A stretch of 64,000 bases of DNA from positions 4,030,001-4,094,000 of the forward strand of contig NZ_CP107918.1 of the NCBI RefSeq assembly GCF_036014195.1. Reading direction: 5' to 3'. Both the position numbers and the translations under genes were made by a program. This stretch comes from Streptomyces sp. NBC_00442. Lineage in GTDB: Bacteria > Actinomycetota > Actinomycetes > Streptomycetales > Streptomycetaceae. The notes under the pieces are model-generated. The model saw only the letters and a list, made by a program, of their open reading frames with translations. It had not been told where the DNA came from and did not search any database. Of the stretch, positions 16,057-23,751 are shown in pieces. Each line of letters begins with the position of its first letter. Position 1 is the stretch's first letter.

Positions 16057-17079
16057 ATGCCCATCGCAACCCCCGAGGTCTACAACGAGATGCTCGACCG
16101 GGCGAAGGCAGGCAAGTTCGCCTACCCGGCCATCAATGTGACCTCGACCCAGACCCTGCACGCTGCGCTGCGCGGCTTCGCGGAGGCCGAGAGCGACGGC
16201 ATCATCCAGATCTCCACCGGTGGTGCGGAGTTCCTGGGTGGCCAGTACAACAAGGACATGGTGACCGGCGCGGTCGCCCTGGCCGAGTTCGCGCACGTCG
16301 TCGCCGCCAAGTACGACGTCACCGTCGCGCTGCACACCGACCACTGCCCCAAGGACAAGCTGGACGGCTACGTCCGCCCGCTGATCGAGGTCTCCGCCGC
16401 GCGCGTCGCCAAGGGTCTCAACCCGCTGTTCCAGTCGCACATGTGGGACGGCTCCGCCGAGACCCTCGCGGACAACCTGGCCATCGGCCAGGAGCTGCTC
16501 GCCAAGGCCGCCGCCGCGAAGATCATCCTTGAGGTCGAGATCACCCCGACCGGTGGCGAGGAGGACGGCGTCAGCCACGAGATCAACGACGAGCTGTACA
16601 CGACCGTCGACGACGCGCTGCGCACCGCCGAGGCGCTCGGTCTGGGCGAGCGGGGCCGCTACCTGCTCGCCGCGTCCTTCGGCAACGTCCACGGCGTCTA
16701 CAAGCCGGGCAACGTCGTGCTGCGCCCCGAGCTGCTCAAGGACCTCCAGGCGGGCGTCGCCGAGAAGTACGGCAAGCCCTCGCCGTTCGACTTCGTCTTC
16801 CACGGCGGCTCGGGCTCCTCGGCCGAGGAGATCGCGACGGCCCTGGAGAACGGCGTCGTGAAGATGAACCTCGACACCGACACGCAGTACGCCTTCACCC
16901 GGCCGGTCGCGGACCACATGTTCCGCAACTACGACGGTGTGCTGAAGGTCGACGGCGAGGTCGGCAAGAAGTCGACGTACGACCCGCGCACGTGGGGCAA
17001 GCTGGCCGAGGCGGGCATGGCGAAGCGGGTCACCGAGGCGTGTGCGAACCTCCGGTCCACCGGGACCAAGCTGAAGTAG
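16057..17079 (+). CDS. fba: Class II fructose-bisphosphate aldolase
   Basis: A 340-aa zinc aldolase cleaving fructose 1,6-bisphosphate to DHAP and glyceraldehyde 3-phosphate. AYPAINVTSTQTLHAAL opens the barrel; VALHTDHCPKDKLDGY holds the catalytic Asp and a zinc His; ILEVEITPTGGEEDGV, FGNVHGVYKPGNV (zinc His) and FVFHGGSGSS (zinc His and phosphate loop) follow; KMNLDTDTQYAFTRPV closes the active site. AAGGAG lies nine bases before the ATG at 16057; the frame is open further upstream but that part overlaps the parS region. A stem-loop follows at 17113-17149. Confidence 0.97.
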   Translation: MPIATPEVYNEMLDRAKAGKFAYPAINVTSTQTLHAALRGFAEAESDGIIQISTGGAEFLGGQYNKDMVTGAVALAEFAHVVAAKYDVTVALHTDHCPKDKLDGYVRPLIEVSAARVAKGLNPLFQSHMWDGSAETLADNLAIGQELLAKAAAAKIILEVEITPTGGEEDGVSHEINDELYTTVDDALRTAEALGLGERGRYLLAASFGNVHGVYKPGNVVLRPELLKDLQAGVAEKYGKPSPFDFVFHGGSGSSAEEIATALENGVVKMNLDTDTQYAFTRPVADHMFRNYDGVLKVDGEVGKKSTYDPRTWGKLAEAGMAKRVTEACANLRSTGTKLK

Positions 17080-17112
17080 GCGGCGCGCTTGCAGGAGCGC
17101 GAACGCTGCCCT

Positions 17113-17149
17113 GGGCCCGGTGTTCCCCTTCGCGGGGGGCGCCGGGCCC
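17113..17149 (+). terminator. fba terminator hairpin
   Basis: GGGCCCGG pairs with CCGGGCCC, enclosing a second stem CCCC-TTCG-CGGGG with a stable TTCG loop. It lies 33 bases after the fba stop. Confidence 0.75.
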
Positions 17150-17165
17150 TTGCGCGTGCGCCACT

Positions 17166-17506
17166 CGCGGAGAGCTCGCATTCGGGTGCGGACCGTGCCG
17201 GCTGCTCGCGCAGTTCCCCGCGCCCCCAACCCCGCTGTCGGGTGCGGACCGTGCCGGCTTGCTCGCGCAGTTCCCCGCGCCCCTAACCCCGCTTCCGTCT
17301 GCGGACCGTGCCCGCATCCCGCGCAGTTCCCCGCGCCCCTGTAGGGCACCCGGCGCCGAACGGTCGCGCCCACCGCGGCGGAGCCGCGCGATGTCACAGC
17401 CCCGCGCCCCTGTAGGGCGCCCGGCGCCGGGCAGCGTGCACATCTGAGGACGAGCGCCCTTCAGGCGCGATACGGGGGCCGGGGCGGAGCCCCAGGGAGC
17501 CGCGCC
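17166..17506. repeat. Left arm of mirror-image repeat block around the MFS gene
   Basis: Three roughly 60-bp units of GCAGTTCCCCGCGCCCC plus TGCGGACCGTGCC (about 17175-17345) are followed by one copy of a 72-bp unit in reverse orientation (about 17346-17420), then a sequence of roughly 57 bp (17449-17506). The same three elements follow the MFS gene in the opposite order and orientation (19078-19730). No gene is supported here despite open frames, which are repeat shadows. Confidence 0.8.
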
Positions 17507-17548
17507 TGCAAGTTGGCGCACGGGGCCGGGGTGGGGGACAGTCGTGCT

Positions 17549-19021
17549 GTGGCGGACAACGTACGCATGCGCACCGGCCCAGGCCGCTGGGTGCTGCTCA
17601 CCACGGTCCTCGGCTCCGGGATGGCCCTGCTCGACTCCACCGTCGTCAACGTCGCCCTGCCCCACATCGGCGCCGACCTCGACGCGGACATGGCCGTCCT
17701 GCAGTGGACCGTCAACGCCTACATGCTCACCCTCGCCGGCCTGATCCTGCTCGGCGGCGCCCTGGGCGACCGGTACGGGCGGCGGAAGGTGTTCGTGACC
17801 GGGGTGGTCTGGTTCGCCGCCGGTTCGCTGCTGTGCGGCCTCGCCCCGAACGCCGGGATCCTCATCGCCGCCCGCGCCCTCCAGGGCATCGGCGGCGCGC
17901 TGCTCACCCCCGGCTCCCTCGCCATCATCCAGGCGAGCTTCCACCCGGACGACCGGGCCCGCGCGGTCGGCGTGTGGTCGGGGCTCGGCGGGGTCGGGGC
18001 CGCCGTCGGCCCGTTCCTCGGCGGCTGGCTCGTGGACGGCCCCGGCTGGCGCTGGGTGTTCCTGATCAACGTGCCGCTGGCCGCGCTCTGCGTGACGGTC
18101 GCCCTGCGCCACGTTCCGGAGTCGCGCGACCCGCGCACCCACACCGCGCGCTTCGACGTGCTGGGCGCGGCGCTGGGCGCGCTGACCCTCGCCCTGGTGA
18201 CGTACGCGCTGATCGAGGCGCCCGGCCAGGGCTCGTCGGGCCTCGTCGTGGGGGCGGGGGTCGCGGGGCTGGGGCTCGGAGCGGCGTTCGTACGGCGTGA
18301 GCGGCGGCTGCCCGACCCCATGCTGCCGCCGGCCATCTTCCGCTCGCGGATCTTCACCGCGGTCAACGTGGTGACGGTGTGCGTGTACGCCGCCTTCGGC
18401 GGATTCTTCTTCCTCGCCGCGCTCCAGCTCCAGGTCGTCGCCGGGTACTCGGCGCTCGGCGCGGGCGCCGCCCTGCTCCCGACGACCGTCCTGATGCTGC
18501 TGCTCTCCGCCCGCTCGGGCGAACTCGGCCAGCGGATCGGCCCGCGCATCCCGCTCACCGTCGGGCCACTGCTGTGTGCGGCCGGGATGCTGCTGATGCT
18601 GCGCGTCGGTGAGCACGCCTCGTACGTGCGCGACGTGCTGCCCGCGCTCGTCGTGCTCGGCCTCGGCATGGTCACCCTGGTGGCGCCGCTCACCGCGACG
18701 GTGCTGGCGTCCGTGGACGAGGGGCGGGCCGGTCTGGCCAGTGGCATCAACAACGCCGCCGCGCGTGCCGCGGGGCTCATCGCGGTGGCGGCGCTGCCGC
18801 TGGCGGCGGGGATGGGGCCGGAGGCGTATCGCTCCGCTGAGGAGTTCGGGGCGACGTTCCGGCGGGCCATGCCGATGTGTGCGGGGGCGCTGGTGTTGGG
18901 CTCGTTGGTTGCCGTGCTTTCCGTGCGGCGGCCGGGGGTGGGGGTGGTTCCGGAGTGCCGCATGCAGGCCGGGGTCTCGGGCCCGGCCATCGAACCCGAC
19001 CACGACTCCCCACCCCCCTGA
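17549..19021 (+). CDS. MFS drug exporter, DHA2 (EmrB/QacA) family
   Basis: A 490-aa transporter with about 14 hydrophobic segments. DHA2 marks are LLDSTVVNVALPHIGADL in TM1 (motif D1), LQWTVNAYMLTLAGLILLGGALGDRYGRRKVF (motif A across the TM2-3 loop), LQGIGGALLTPGSLAII and the motif C-like GLGGVGAAVGPFLGGWLV. Substrate is probably a hydrophobic drug or dye, driven by protons. The start is a GTG at 17549 with a GGGGGA tract upstream; an ATG at 17567 is equally possible. The last 35 residues are a non-membrane tail. It is isolated between two mirror-image repeat arms and has no adjacent regulator gene. Confidence 0.88.
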   Translation: MADNVRMRTGPGRWVLLTTVLGSGMALLDSTVVNVALPHIGADLDADMAVLQWTVNAYMLTLAGLILLGGALGDRYGRRKVFVTGVVWFAAGSLLCGLAPNAGILIAARALQGIGGALLTPGSLAIIQASFHPDDRARAVGVWSGLGGVGAAVGPFLGGWLVDGPGWRWVFLINVPLAALCVTVALRHVPESRDPRTHTARFDVLGAALGALTLALVTYALIEAPGQGSSGLVVGAGVAGLGLGAAFVRRERRLPDPMLPPAIFRSRIFTAVNVVTVCVYAAFGGFFFLAALQLQVVAGYSALGAGAALLPTTVLMLLLSARSGELGQRIGPRIPLTVGPLLCAAGMLLMLRVGEHASYVRDVLPALVVLGLGMVTLVAPLTATVLASVDEGRAGLASGINNAAARAAGLIAVAALPLAAGMGPEAYRSAEEFGATFRRAMPMCAGALVLGSLVAVLSVRRPGVGVVPECRMQAGVSGPAIEPDHDSPPP

Positions 19022-19220
19022 CCGGGGCCCCGCCCGCGTTTTCCCACCTCCCGCCCGTGCGGCTACGTGAGGGCCTCGGCTCCCTGGGGGCTCCGCCCCC
19101 AGACCCCCGTTCGCGCCTGAAGGGCGCTCGTCCTCAAACTCCCCCAAGGCCTCAAGGGCCAGGGGGGACCCCCATGACGGGCTGAGGGTGCCCATGCGGG
19201 CCGGCACCGAGTAGCTAAGG
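19022..19220. repeat. Right inner inverted repeat and terminator-like hairpin after the MFS gene
   Basis: GGGGGCTCCGCCCCC (about 19085-19099) makes a hairpin, and the stretch 19078-19135, with GAAGGGCGCTCGTCCTC at its end, is the reverse complement of 17449-17506 before the gene with a few differences. No gene is supported. Confidence 0.7.
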
Positions 19221-19580
19221 GGCGCGGGGCTGTGACATTGCGCGGCTCCGCCGCGGTGGGCGCGAGCCGTCGGAGCCCGGGTGCCCTACAGGGGTGCGGG
19301 GCTGTGACATTGCGCGGCTCCGCCGCGGTGGGCGCGAGCCGTCGGAGCCCGGGTGCCCTACAGGGGTGCGGGGCTGTGACATCGCGCGGCTCCGCCGCGG
19401 TGGGCGCGAGCCGTCGGAGCCCGCGTGCCCTACAGGGGTGCGGGGCTGTGACATCGCGCGGCTCCGCCGCGGCGGGCGCGACCCGTCGGAGCCCGGGTGC
19501 CCTACAAGGGCGCGGGGCTGTGACATTACGCGGCTCCGCCGCGGTGGGCGCGAGCCGTCGGAGCCCGGGTGCCCTACAGG
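19221..19580. repeat. Five tandem copies of a 72-bp repeat
   Basis: The word TGTGACAT recurs at 19231, 19303, 19375, 19447 and 19519, exactly 72 bases apart, within units that differ at only a few positions. Each unit holds the self-complementary stretch CGCGGCTCCGCCGCG. Because 72 is a multiple of three the block keeps long open frames in several phases, but there is no ribosome site or codon bias, so these are not genes. One inverted copy lies at about 17346-17420. Confidence 0.85.
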
Positions 19581-19730
19581 GGCGCGGGGAACTGCGCGGG
19601 ACGCGGGCACGGTCCGCAGACGGAAGCGGGGTTAGGGGCGCGGGGAACTGCGCGAGCAAGCCGGCACGGTCCGCAGACGGAAGCGGGGTTCAGGGGCGCG
19701 GGGAACTGCGAGGGCAGGCGCCACCGGCAC
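19577..19730. repeat. Three tandem copies of the CCGCAGACGG / GGGGAACTGCG repeat
   Basis: Units of GGGGCGCGGGGAACTGCG followed by GGCACGGTCCGCAGACGGAAGCGGGG occur about every 53 bases. They are inverted copies of the repeat at 17175-17345, and related copies lie at about 34810-34865, 42093-42125 and 59457-59600. Confidence 0.8.
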
Positions 19731-19819
19731 GCACACGAAGGCGGACCGGGGCATCGGGGGCGCCGGGGAAGCGAAAACCCCGCCCGCCCCGCAGGGACCC
19801 CGGTGGCAGACTGGGCCGC

Positions 19820-20233
19820 ATGTCCATTCACGAGAACCTCCTCGGCGGCCCCGCCCCCACCCTCCTCCCCGACGACCCGGAGCCGCGCGAGCTGCTCGCC
19901 GGCGGAACCGCCCCCGCCGACGTCGCCGCGAAGTACCCCACGTCCTCCCTCGCCTGGGCGCAGCTCGCCGACGACGCGTTCGACGCCGGCCGCACCGTCG
20001 AGTCGTACGCCTACGCCCGTACCGGCTACCACCGCGGCCTCGACTCGCTGCGCCGCGCCGGCTGGAAGGGCCACGGCCCGGTGCCGTTCGAGCACGAGCC
20101 CAACCGCGGCTTCCTGCGCGCCCTGCACGCCCTCGCCCGCGCCGCGCAGGCGATCGGTGAGGACGCCGAGTACGAGCGCTGCACGACCTTCCTGCGGGAC
20201 TCCTCGCCGCTCGCCGCCGACACCCTGGGCTGA
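19820..20233 (+). CDS. DUF3151 domain-containing protein
   Basis: A 137-aa protein of the actinobacterial DUF3151 family, usually found next to fba. The whole length is the domain: MSIHENLLGGPAPTLLPDDPEP, PADVAAKYPTSSLAWAQLADDAF, ESYAYARTGYHRGLDSLRRAGWKGHGPVP, then NRGFLRALHALARAAQAIGEDAEYERC. The helical, TPR-like character is visible but no active-site pattern is. In related genomes fba and this gene are neighbours; here the repeat-flanked MFS gene separates them, suggesting later insertion of that module. Function unknown. Confidence 0.87.
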   Translation: MSIHENLLGGPAPTLLPDDPEPRELLAGGTAPADVAAKYPTSSLAWAQLADDAFDAGRTVESYAYARTGYHRGLDSLRRAGWKGHGPVPFEHEPNRGFLRALHALARAAQAIGEDAEYERCTTFLRDSSPLAADTLG

Positions 20234-20341
20234 TCGCTCCCGGTCGAGTCCGGTTCAACCCCGGTCGAACCTCCGTCGAGAGGGAACGTCAGGGCCGTCC
20301 CCGGCATCTGTATGTCTGACACGGACGGTCCTGGCACCCGC

Positions 20342-20467
20342 GATCACGTCGATCACGTCGATCACGTCGATCACGTCGATCACGTCGATCACGTCGATCA
20401 CGTCGATCACGTCGATCACGTCGATCACGTCGATCACGTCGATCACGTCGATCACGACGATCACGAC
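20342..20467. repeat. 9-bp tandem repeat, 14 units
   Basis: Twelve perfect copies of GATCACGTC followed by two of GATCACGAC run without interruption for 126 bp. The unit contains GATC and the near-palindrome TGATCGACGTGATC-like pairings across copies. It lies 94 bp before the preferred start of the DUF3152 gene but is in frame with it, so if the upstream ATG at 20312 is used it would encode (Asp-His-Val)12. Confidence 0.95.
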
Positions 20468-20560
20468 GCATCGCGCGCGCCCGACCGCATCGACAGGCTG
20501 GCGCAGAGGCCCCATTCCTCTCCCCCCAACTCCAGCCGGGGACAAGGGGAGAGCTCTGTT

Positions 20561-21475
20561 TTGGGCAAGCGAGGCGCCCGCAGCAACGCGAGTAGATCAG
20601 GTGCGACCGGCCGGACCGGCCACGGCCACCCATACGACCGGCGCGGAAGCGGGCGCGGACAAGCGCGCCCCCGCACCCGCACCTCCACCCGAGCCCTCCT
20701 CGTCGTCGGCTCCCTGATCGCCGTCGCCCTGGCCGGCGGAGTCGCCCTCGCCGAGTGGCCCGGCCGCGGCGACGGGACCGCCACGGAGCCCGGCAACATC
20801 GCGGCCAGTCCCATGGAGCAGGTCTCCCCGAAGCCCGTGGAGGCCGTGCCGGTCGAGCCCCCGGCGTCGCCGGGGCCGGGCGGGTCGGGCGGCCCCGGGG
20901 CCGTCGATGTGCCGAGGTCCGGGCCCGGCACGTTCAGCATCGCCAAGGCGTCCGGCAAGGTCGTCGGCACCGGCGGACCGCTGCGCCGCTACCAGGTGCA
21001 GGTCGAGGACGGGGCGGACGTCTCCGCCGAGCAGGCCGCCATCGGCATCCAGGCCATCCTGTCCGACCCCCGCAGCTGGGCCGCGCACGGCAAGGGCCGC
21101 TTCCAGCTGGTGGCGACCGGCGCCGACGTCGTCATCAAGATCGCCACCCCGAAGACCACCGACAAGCTGTGCGCCGCCGTCGGTGACACCGGTGGAGAGC
21201 TGAACTGCGAGGTCGGCGGCGGTGTCGTCGTGAACCTGAAACGCTGGGTGACCGGGTCGCCGCAGTACGACGGGCCGCCCGCCGAGTACCGCCACCTCAT
21301 CATCAACCACGAGATAGGCCATTTGATCGGCTACCACCAGCACATGGCGTGCCCGGGTGCCGGCAAGCCCGCCCCGGTGATGATGCAGCAGATCAAGGGC
21401 CTCAACGGCTGTACGTCCAATGCCTGGCCGTACACCGCCAAGGGGGCGTTCGTCTCGGGGCCCTCGGTGCCCTGA
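20561..21475 (+). CDS. DUF3152 protein, putative membrane-anchored zinc metallopeptidase
   Basis: A protein of about 304 aa. A basic N-terminus leads into one membrane segment (ALLVVGSLIAVALAGGVAL, about residues 45-63), then a Pro/Gly linker and a DUF3152 domain (about 115-304). The domain contains HEIGHLIGYHQHMACPG, a zincin-type H-E-x-x-H with a third histidine, plus four cysteines that could pair outside the cell. It begins GPGTFSIAKASGKVVGTGGPLRRYQVQVEDG. The start is a TTG at 20561 with GGGGAGAG upstream; the frame stays open to an ATG at 20312 through the 9-bp repeat, but that part lacks codon bias and a ribosome site. A protease role is inferred from the motif. Confidence 0.8.
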   Translation: MGKRGARSNASRSGATGRTGHGHPYDRRGSGRGQARPRTRTSTRALLVVGSLIAVALAGGVALAEWPGRGDGTATEPGNIAASPMEQVSPKPVEAVPVEPPASPGPGGSGGPGAVDVPRSGPGTFSIAKASGKVVGTGGPLRRYQVQVEDGADVSAEQAAIGIQAILSDPRSWAAHGKGRFQLVATGADVVIKIATPKTTDKLCAAVGDTGGELNCEVGGGVVVNLKRWVTGSPQYDGPPAEYRHLIINHEIGHLIGYHQHMACPGAGKPAPVMMQQIKGLNGCTSNAWPYTAKGAFVSGPSVP

Positions 21476-21577
21476 CGAGGCGGGCGGAGGCGTGCTTATG
21501 ATGCCGGTGGGGACCGGGGCTCCGACGCCGACCAAGGAAGGGGCGGACCGCTACCCGGACACATCGAGGAGACAGCG

Positions 21578-22438
21578 ATGTCATCAAAGATGTCCGAACC
21601 GGTGACGCCGCCCGAACAGGGCGACCAGCCGGAGACCCCGAATCTGGACTTCGCGGGCACCACACCGTACGAGGACTACGTCCAGGCGGATGTCCTCACC
21701 CACCTCCAGCAGCTGCGCTCGGACGACCCGGGCGAGATGGTCTTCCTGGTCACCACCCAGGTCATGGAGCTGTGGTTCACGGTCATCGTGCACGAGTGGG
21801 AGACCGCGTCGCGGGCGCTGCGCGCGGACCGGGTGCCGGTCGCGGTCGACGCCCTGAAGCGCTCGGTACGGGAGCTCGAGGCCCTGAACGCCTCGTGGAC
21901 GCCGCTGGCGCAGCTGACCCCGGCCCAGTTCAACTCCTACCGGTCCGCGCTCGGCGAGGGCTCCGGGTTCCAGTCGGCGATGTACCGGCGGATGGAGTTC
22001 CTGCTCGGTGACAAGTCCGCCTCCATGCTGGTGCCGCACCGCGGCGCCCCCCGCGTGCACGCCGAGCTGGAGAAGGCGCTGGGCGAGCCGAGCCTGTACG
22101 ACGAGGTGCTCGCGCTGCTCGCGCGCCGCGGGTACGCGATTCCCACCGCCGTCCTCCAGCGCGACCTGACCCGCAAACACGAGCCGTCCGCCGAGGTCGA
22201 AGCGGTCTGGACCGAGCTGTACACGGGCGATCAGAACGCTGAACTGGTGCGCCTGGGAGAGGCGTTGACGGATGTCGGCGAGCTGGTGTGGCGCTGGCGC
22301 AACGACCACCTCGTGGCGACCCGCCGCGCGATGGGAGCCAAGTCGGGCACCGGAGGCTCGGCGGGCGTGGCGTGGCTGGAGAAGCGCGCCTCCAAGAACG
22401 TGTTCCCCGAGCTGTGGACGGCGCGCAGCCATGTCTGA
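21578..22438 (+). CDS. kynA: Tryptophan 2,3-dioxygenase
   Basis: A 286-aa haem enzyme that opens the indole ring of tryptophan to N-formylkynurenine. TPYEDYVQADVLTHLQ and FQSAMYRRMEFLLGDK are family blocks; WRNDHLVATRRAMGAKSGTGGSAG holds the proximal haem histidine and the substrate-amino-group loop, and FPELW closes it. In the distal helix, VTTQVMELWF has threonine where the well-studied enzymes have the active-site histidine of HQ-x-x-ELW. The ATG is preceded by GAGGAGACAGCG. It overlaps kynU by eight bases, so the two are co-translated. The pathway supplies anthranilate or feeds catabolism. Confidence 0.93.
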   Translation: MSSKMSEPVTPPEQGDQPETPNLDFAGTTPYEDYVQADVLTHLQQLRSDDPGEMVFLVTTQVMELWFTVIVHEWETASRALRADRVPVAVDALKRSVRELEALNASWTPLAQLTPAQFNSYRSALGEGSGFQSAMYRRMEFLLGDKSASMLVPHRGAPRVHAELEKALGEPSLYDEVLALLARRGYAIPTAVLQRDLTRKHEPSAEVEAVWTELYTGDQNAELVRLGEALTDVGELVWRWRNDHLVATRRAMGAKSGTGGSAGVAWLEKRASKNVFPELWTARSHV

Positions 22439-23660
22439 CGCACTGGCCGGCAAGGCCGCGGCGCTCGACGCCGCCGACGAACTCGCCCGCCACCGCGATC
22501 TGTTCGACCTCGACGACGGCGTGGTCTACCTCGACGGCAACTCGCTCGGGGCGCTGCCCCGGCACGTGCCGGCTCGTATGCAGGACGTCATCACCCGCGA
22601 GTGGGGCCGGCTGCGCATCCGCTCCTGGGAGGAGAGCGGCTGGTGGAGCGCGCCGGAACGCATCGGCGACCGCATCGCGCCGCTCGTCGGCGCGGACCCC
22701 GGCACCGTCGTGGTCGGCGACTCCACGAGCGTGAACGTGTTCAAGGCACTGGTGGGCGCGGTGCGTCTGGCCGGGAACGACGGGGACGGCCCCGAGGGCG
22801 GCCGGGCCCCCGAGGGCGGCCGGGACGAGATCCTTGTCGACGCCTCCACGTTCCCCACCGACGGCTACGTGGCCGAGTCGGCCGCACGCATGACGGGCCA
22901 CCGCGTCCGCGCCTTGGCGCCCGCCGAGATCCCGGCCGCCCTCGGCCCGCGCACGGCCGCGGTCCTGGTCAACCACGTGGACTACCGCACCGGCCGCCTG
23001 AACGACCTGCCGGGCATCACCGCGGAGGTCCACGCGGCCGGCGCCCTCGCGGTGTGGGACCTGTGCCACAGCGCGGGCGCGCTCCCGGTCGGCCTCCGCG
23101 AGCACGGCGTCGACTTCGCGATCGGCTGCACCTACAAGTATCTGAACGGCGGCCCCGGTTCACCGGCGTACCTGTATGTGCGCGGCGACCACCAGGCCCG
23201 CTTCGACACCCCGCTGCCCGGCTGGAACTCGCACGAGGACCCGTTCGGGATGCGGGCGGCGTACGCGCCGGGCGAGGGCGCGGTCCGTGGCCGCGTCGGC
23301 ACCCCGGACATCCTGTCGATGCTGGCCCTGGAGTCGGCGCTCGACGTGTGGGACGGCGTCTCCGTCGAGGCGGTGCGCGAGAAGTCCCTCGCCCTGACGG
23401 ACTTCTTCCTGGAGTGCGTCGCGGCGTACGTCCCCGCGGGCCGGGTCACCTCGGTGACCCCGGCGGCCGCCGCGGAACGGGGCAGCCAGGTCTCCCTCGG
23501 CTGCGAGAAGGCGGGCGAGGTGATGCGCGCCCTGACCGAGCGCGGTGTGGTGGGCGACTTCCGCCGCCCCGACGTCCTGCGCTTCGGTTTCACCCCGCTG
23601 TACGTGGGCTTCGCCGACGCGCGGCGGGCCGCGGTGGAACTCGCGGCGCTGCTGAGCTGA
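22431..23660 (+). CDS. kynU: Kynureninase
   Basis: A 409-aa PLP enzyme cleaving kynurenine to anthranilate and alanine. VVYLDGNSLGALPRHV is the family start; WWSAPERIGDRIAPLVGA follows; DLCHSAGALPVGLREHGVDFAIGC leads to the Schiff-base lysine in CTYKYLNGGPGSPAYLYV; LPGWNSHEDPFGM and RVGTPDILSMLALESAL are substrate-side loops. A Gly-rich insert (DGDGPEGGRAPEGGRDE, about 110-127) is unusual and looks like a slippage product. It begins inside the end of kynA (ATGTCTGA) and is followed after 91 bp by a formamidase-like hydrolase, giving a complete route from tryptophan to anthranilate. Confidence 0.95.
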   Translation: MSDALAGKAAALDAADELARHRDLFDLDDGVVYLDGNSLGALPRHVPARMQDVITREWGRLRIRSWEESGWWSAPERIGDRIAPLVGADPGTVVVGDSTSVNVFKALVGAVRLAGNDGDGPEGGRAPEGGRDEILVDASTFPTDGYVAESAARMTGHRVRALAPAEIPAALGPRTAAVLVNHVDYRTGRLNDLPGITAEVHAAGALAVWDLCHSAGALPVGLREHGVDFAIGCTYKYLNGGPGSPAYLYVRGDHQARFDTPLPGWNSHEDPFGMRAAYAPGEGAVRGRVGTPDILSMLALESALDVWDGVSVEAVREKSLALTDFFLECVAAYVPAGRVTSVTPAAAAERGSQVSLGCEKAGEVMRALTERGVVGDFRRPDVLRFGFTPLYVGFADARRAAVELAALLS

Positions 23661-23751
23661 GCCGACCGGCCCGCAGGGGCGCCCCGGACGCCCTGGTAGC
23701 GTCCGGGGCACCCGGGTGATCAACCGGCTTGGCCTGGCGAAAGGTTGGGGA

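Noticed and set aside
19221..19580. CRISPR array
   Set aside because: The 72-bp units are contiguous and nearly identical throughout; there are no unique spacers and no cas genes.
19232..20233. 333-codon protein joining the repeat array to DUF3151
   Set aside because: The first 196 codons are repeat sequence kept open by the 72-bp period; DUF3151 starts at 19820.
20342..20467. CRISPR or iteron origin
   Set aside because: The 9-bp units have no spacers, and no replication gene or AT-rich region is nearby; a simple tandem repeat is the better reading.
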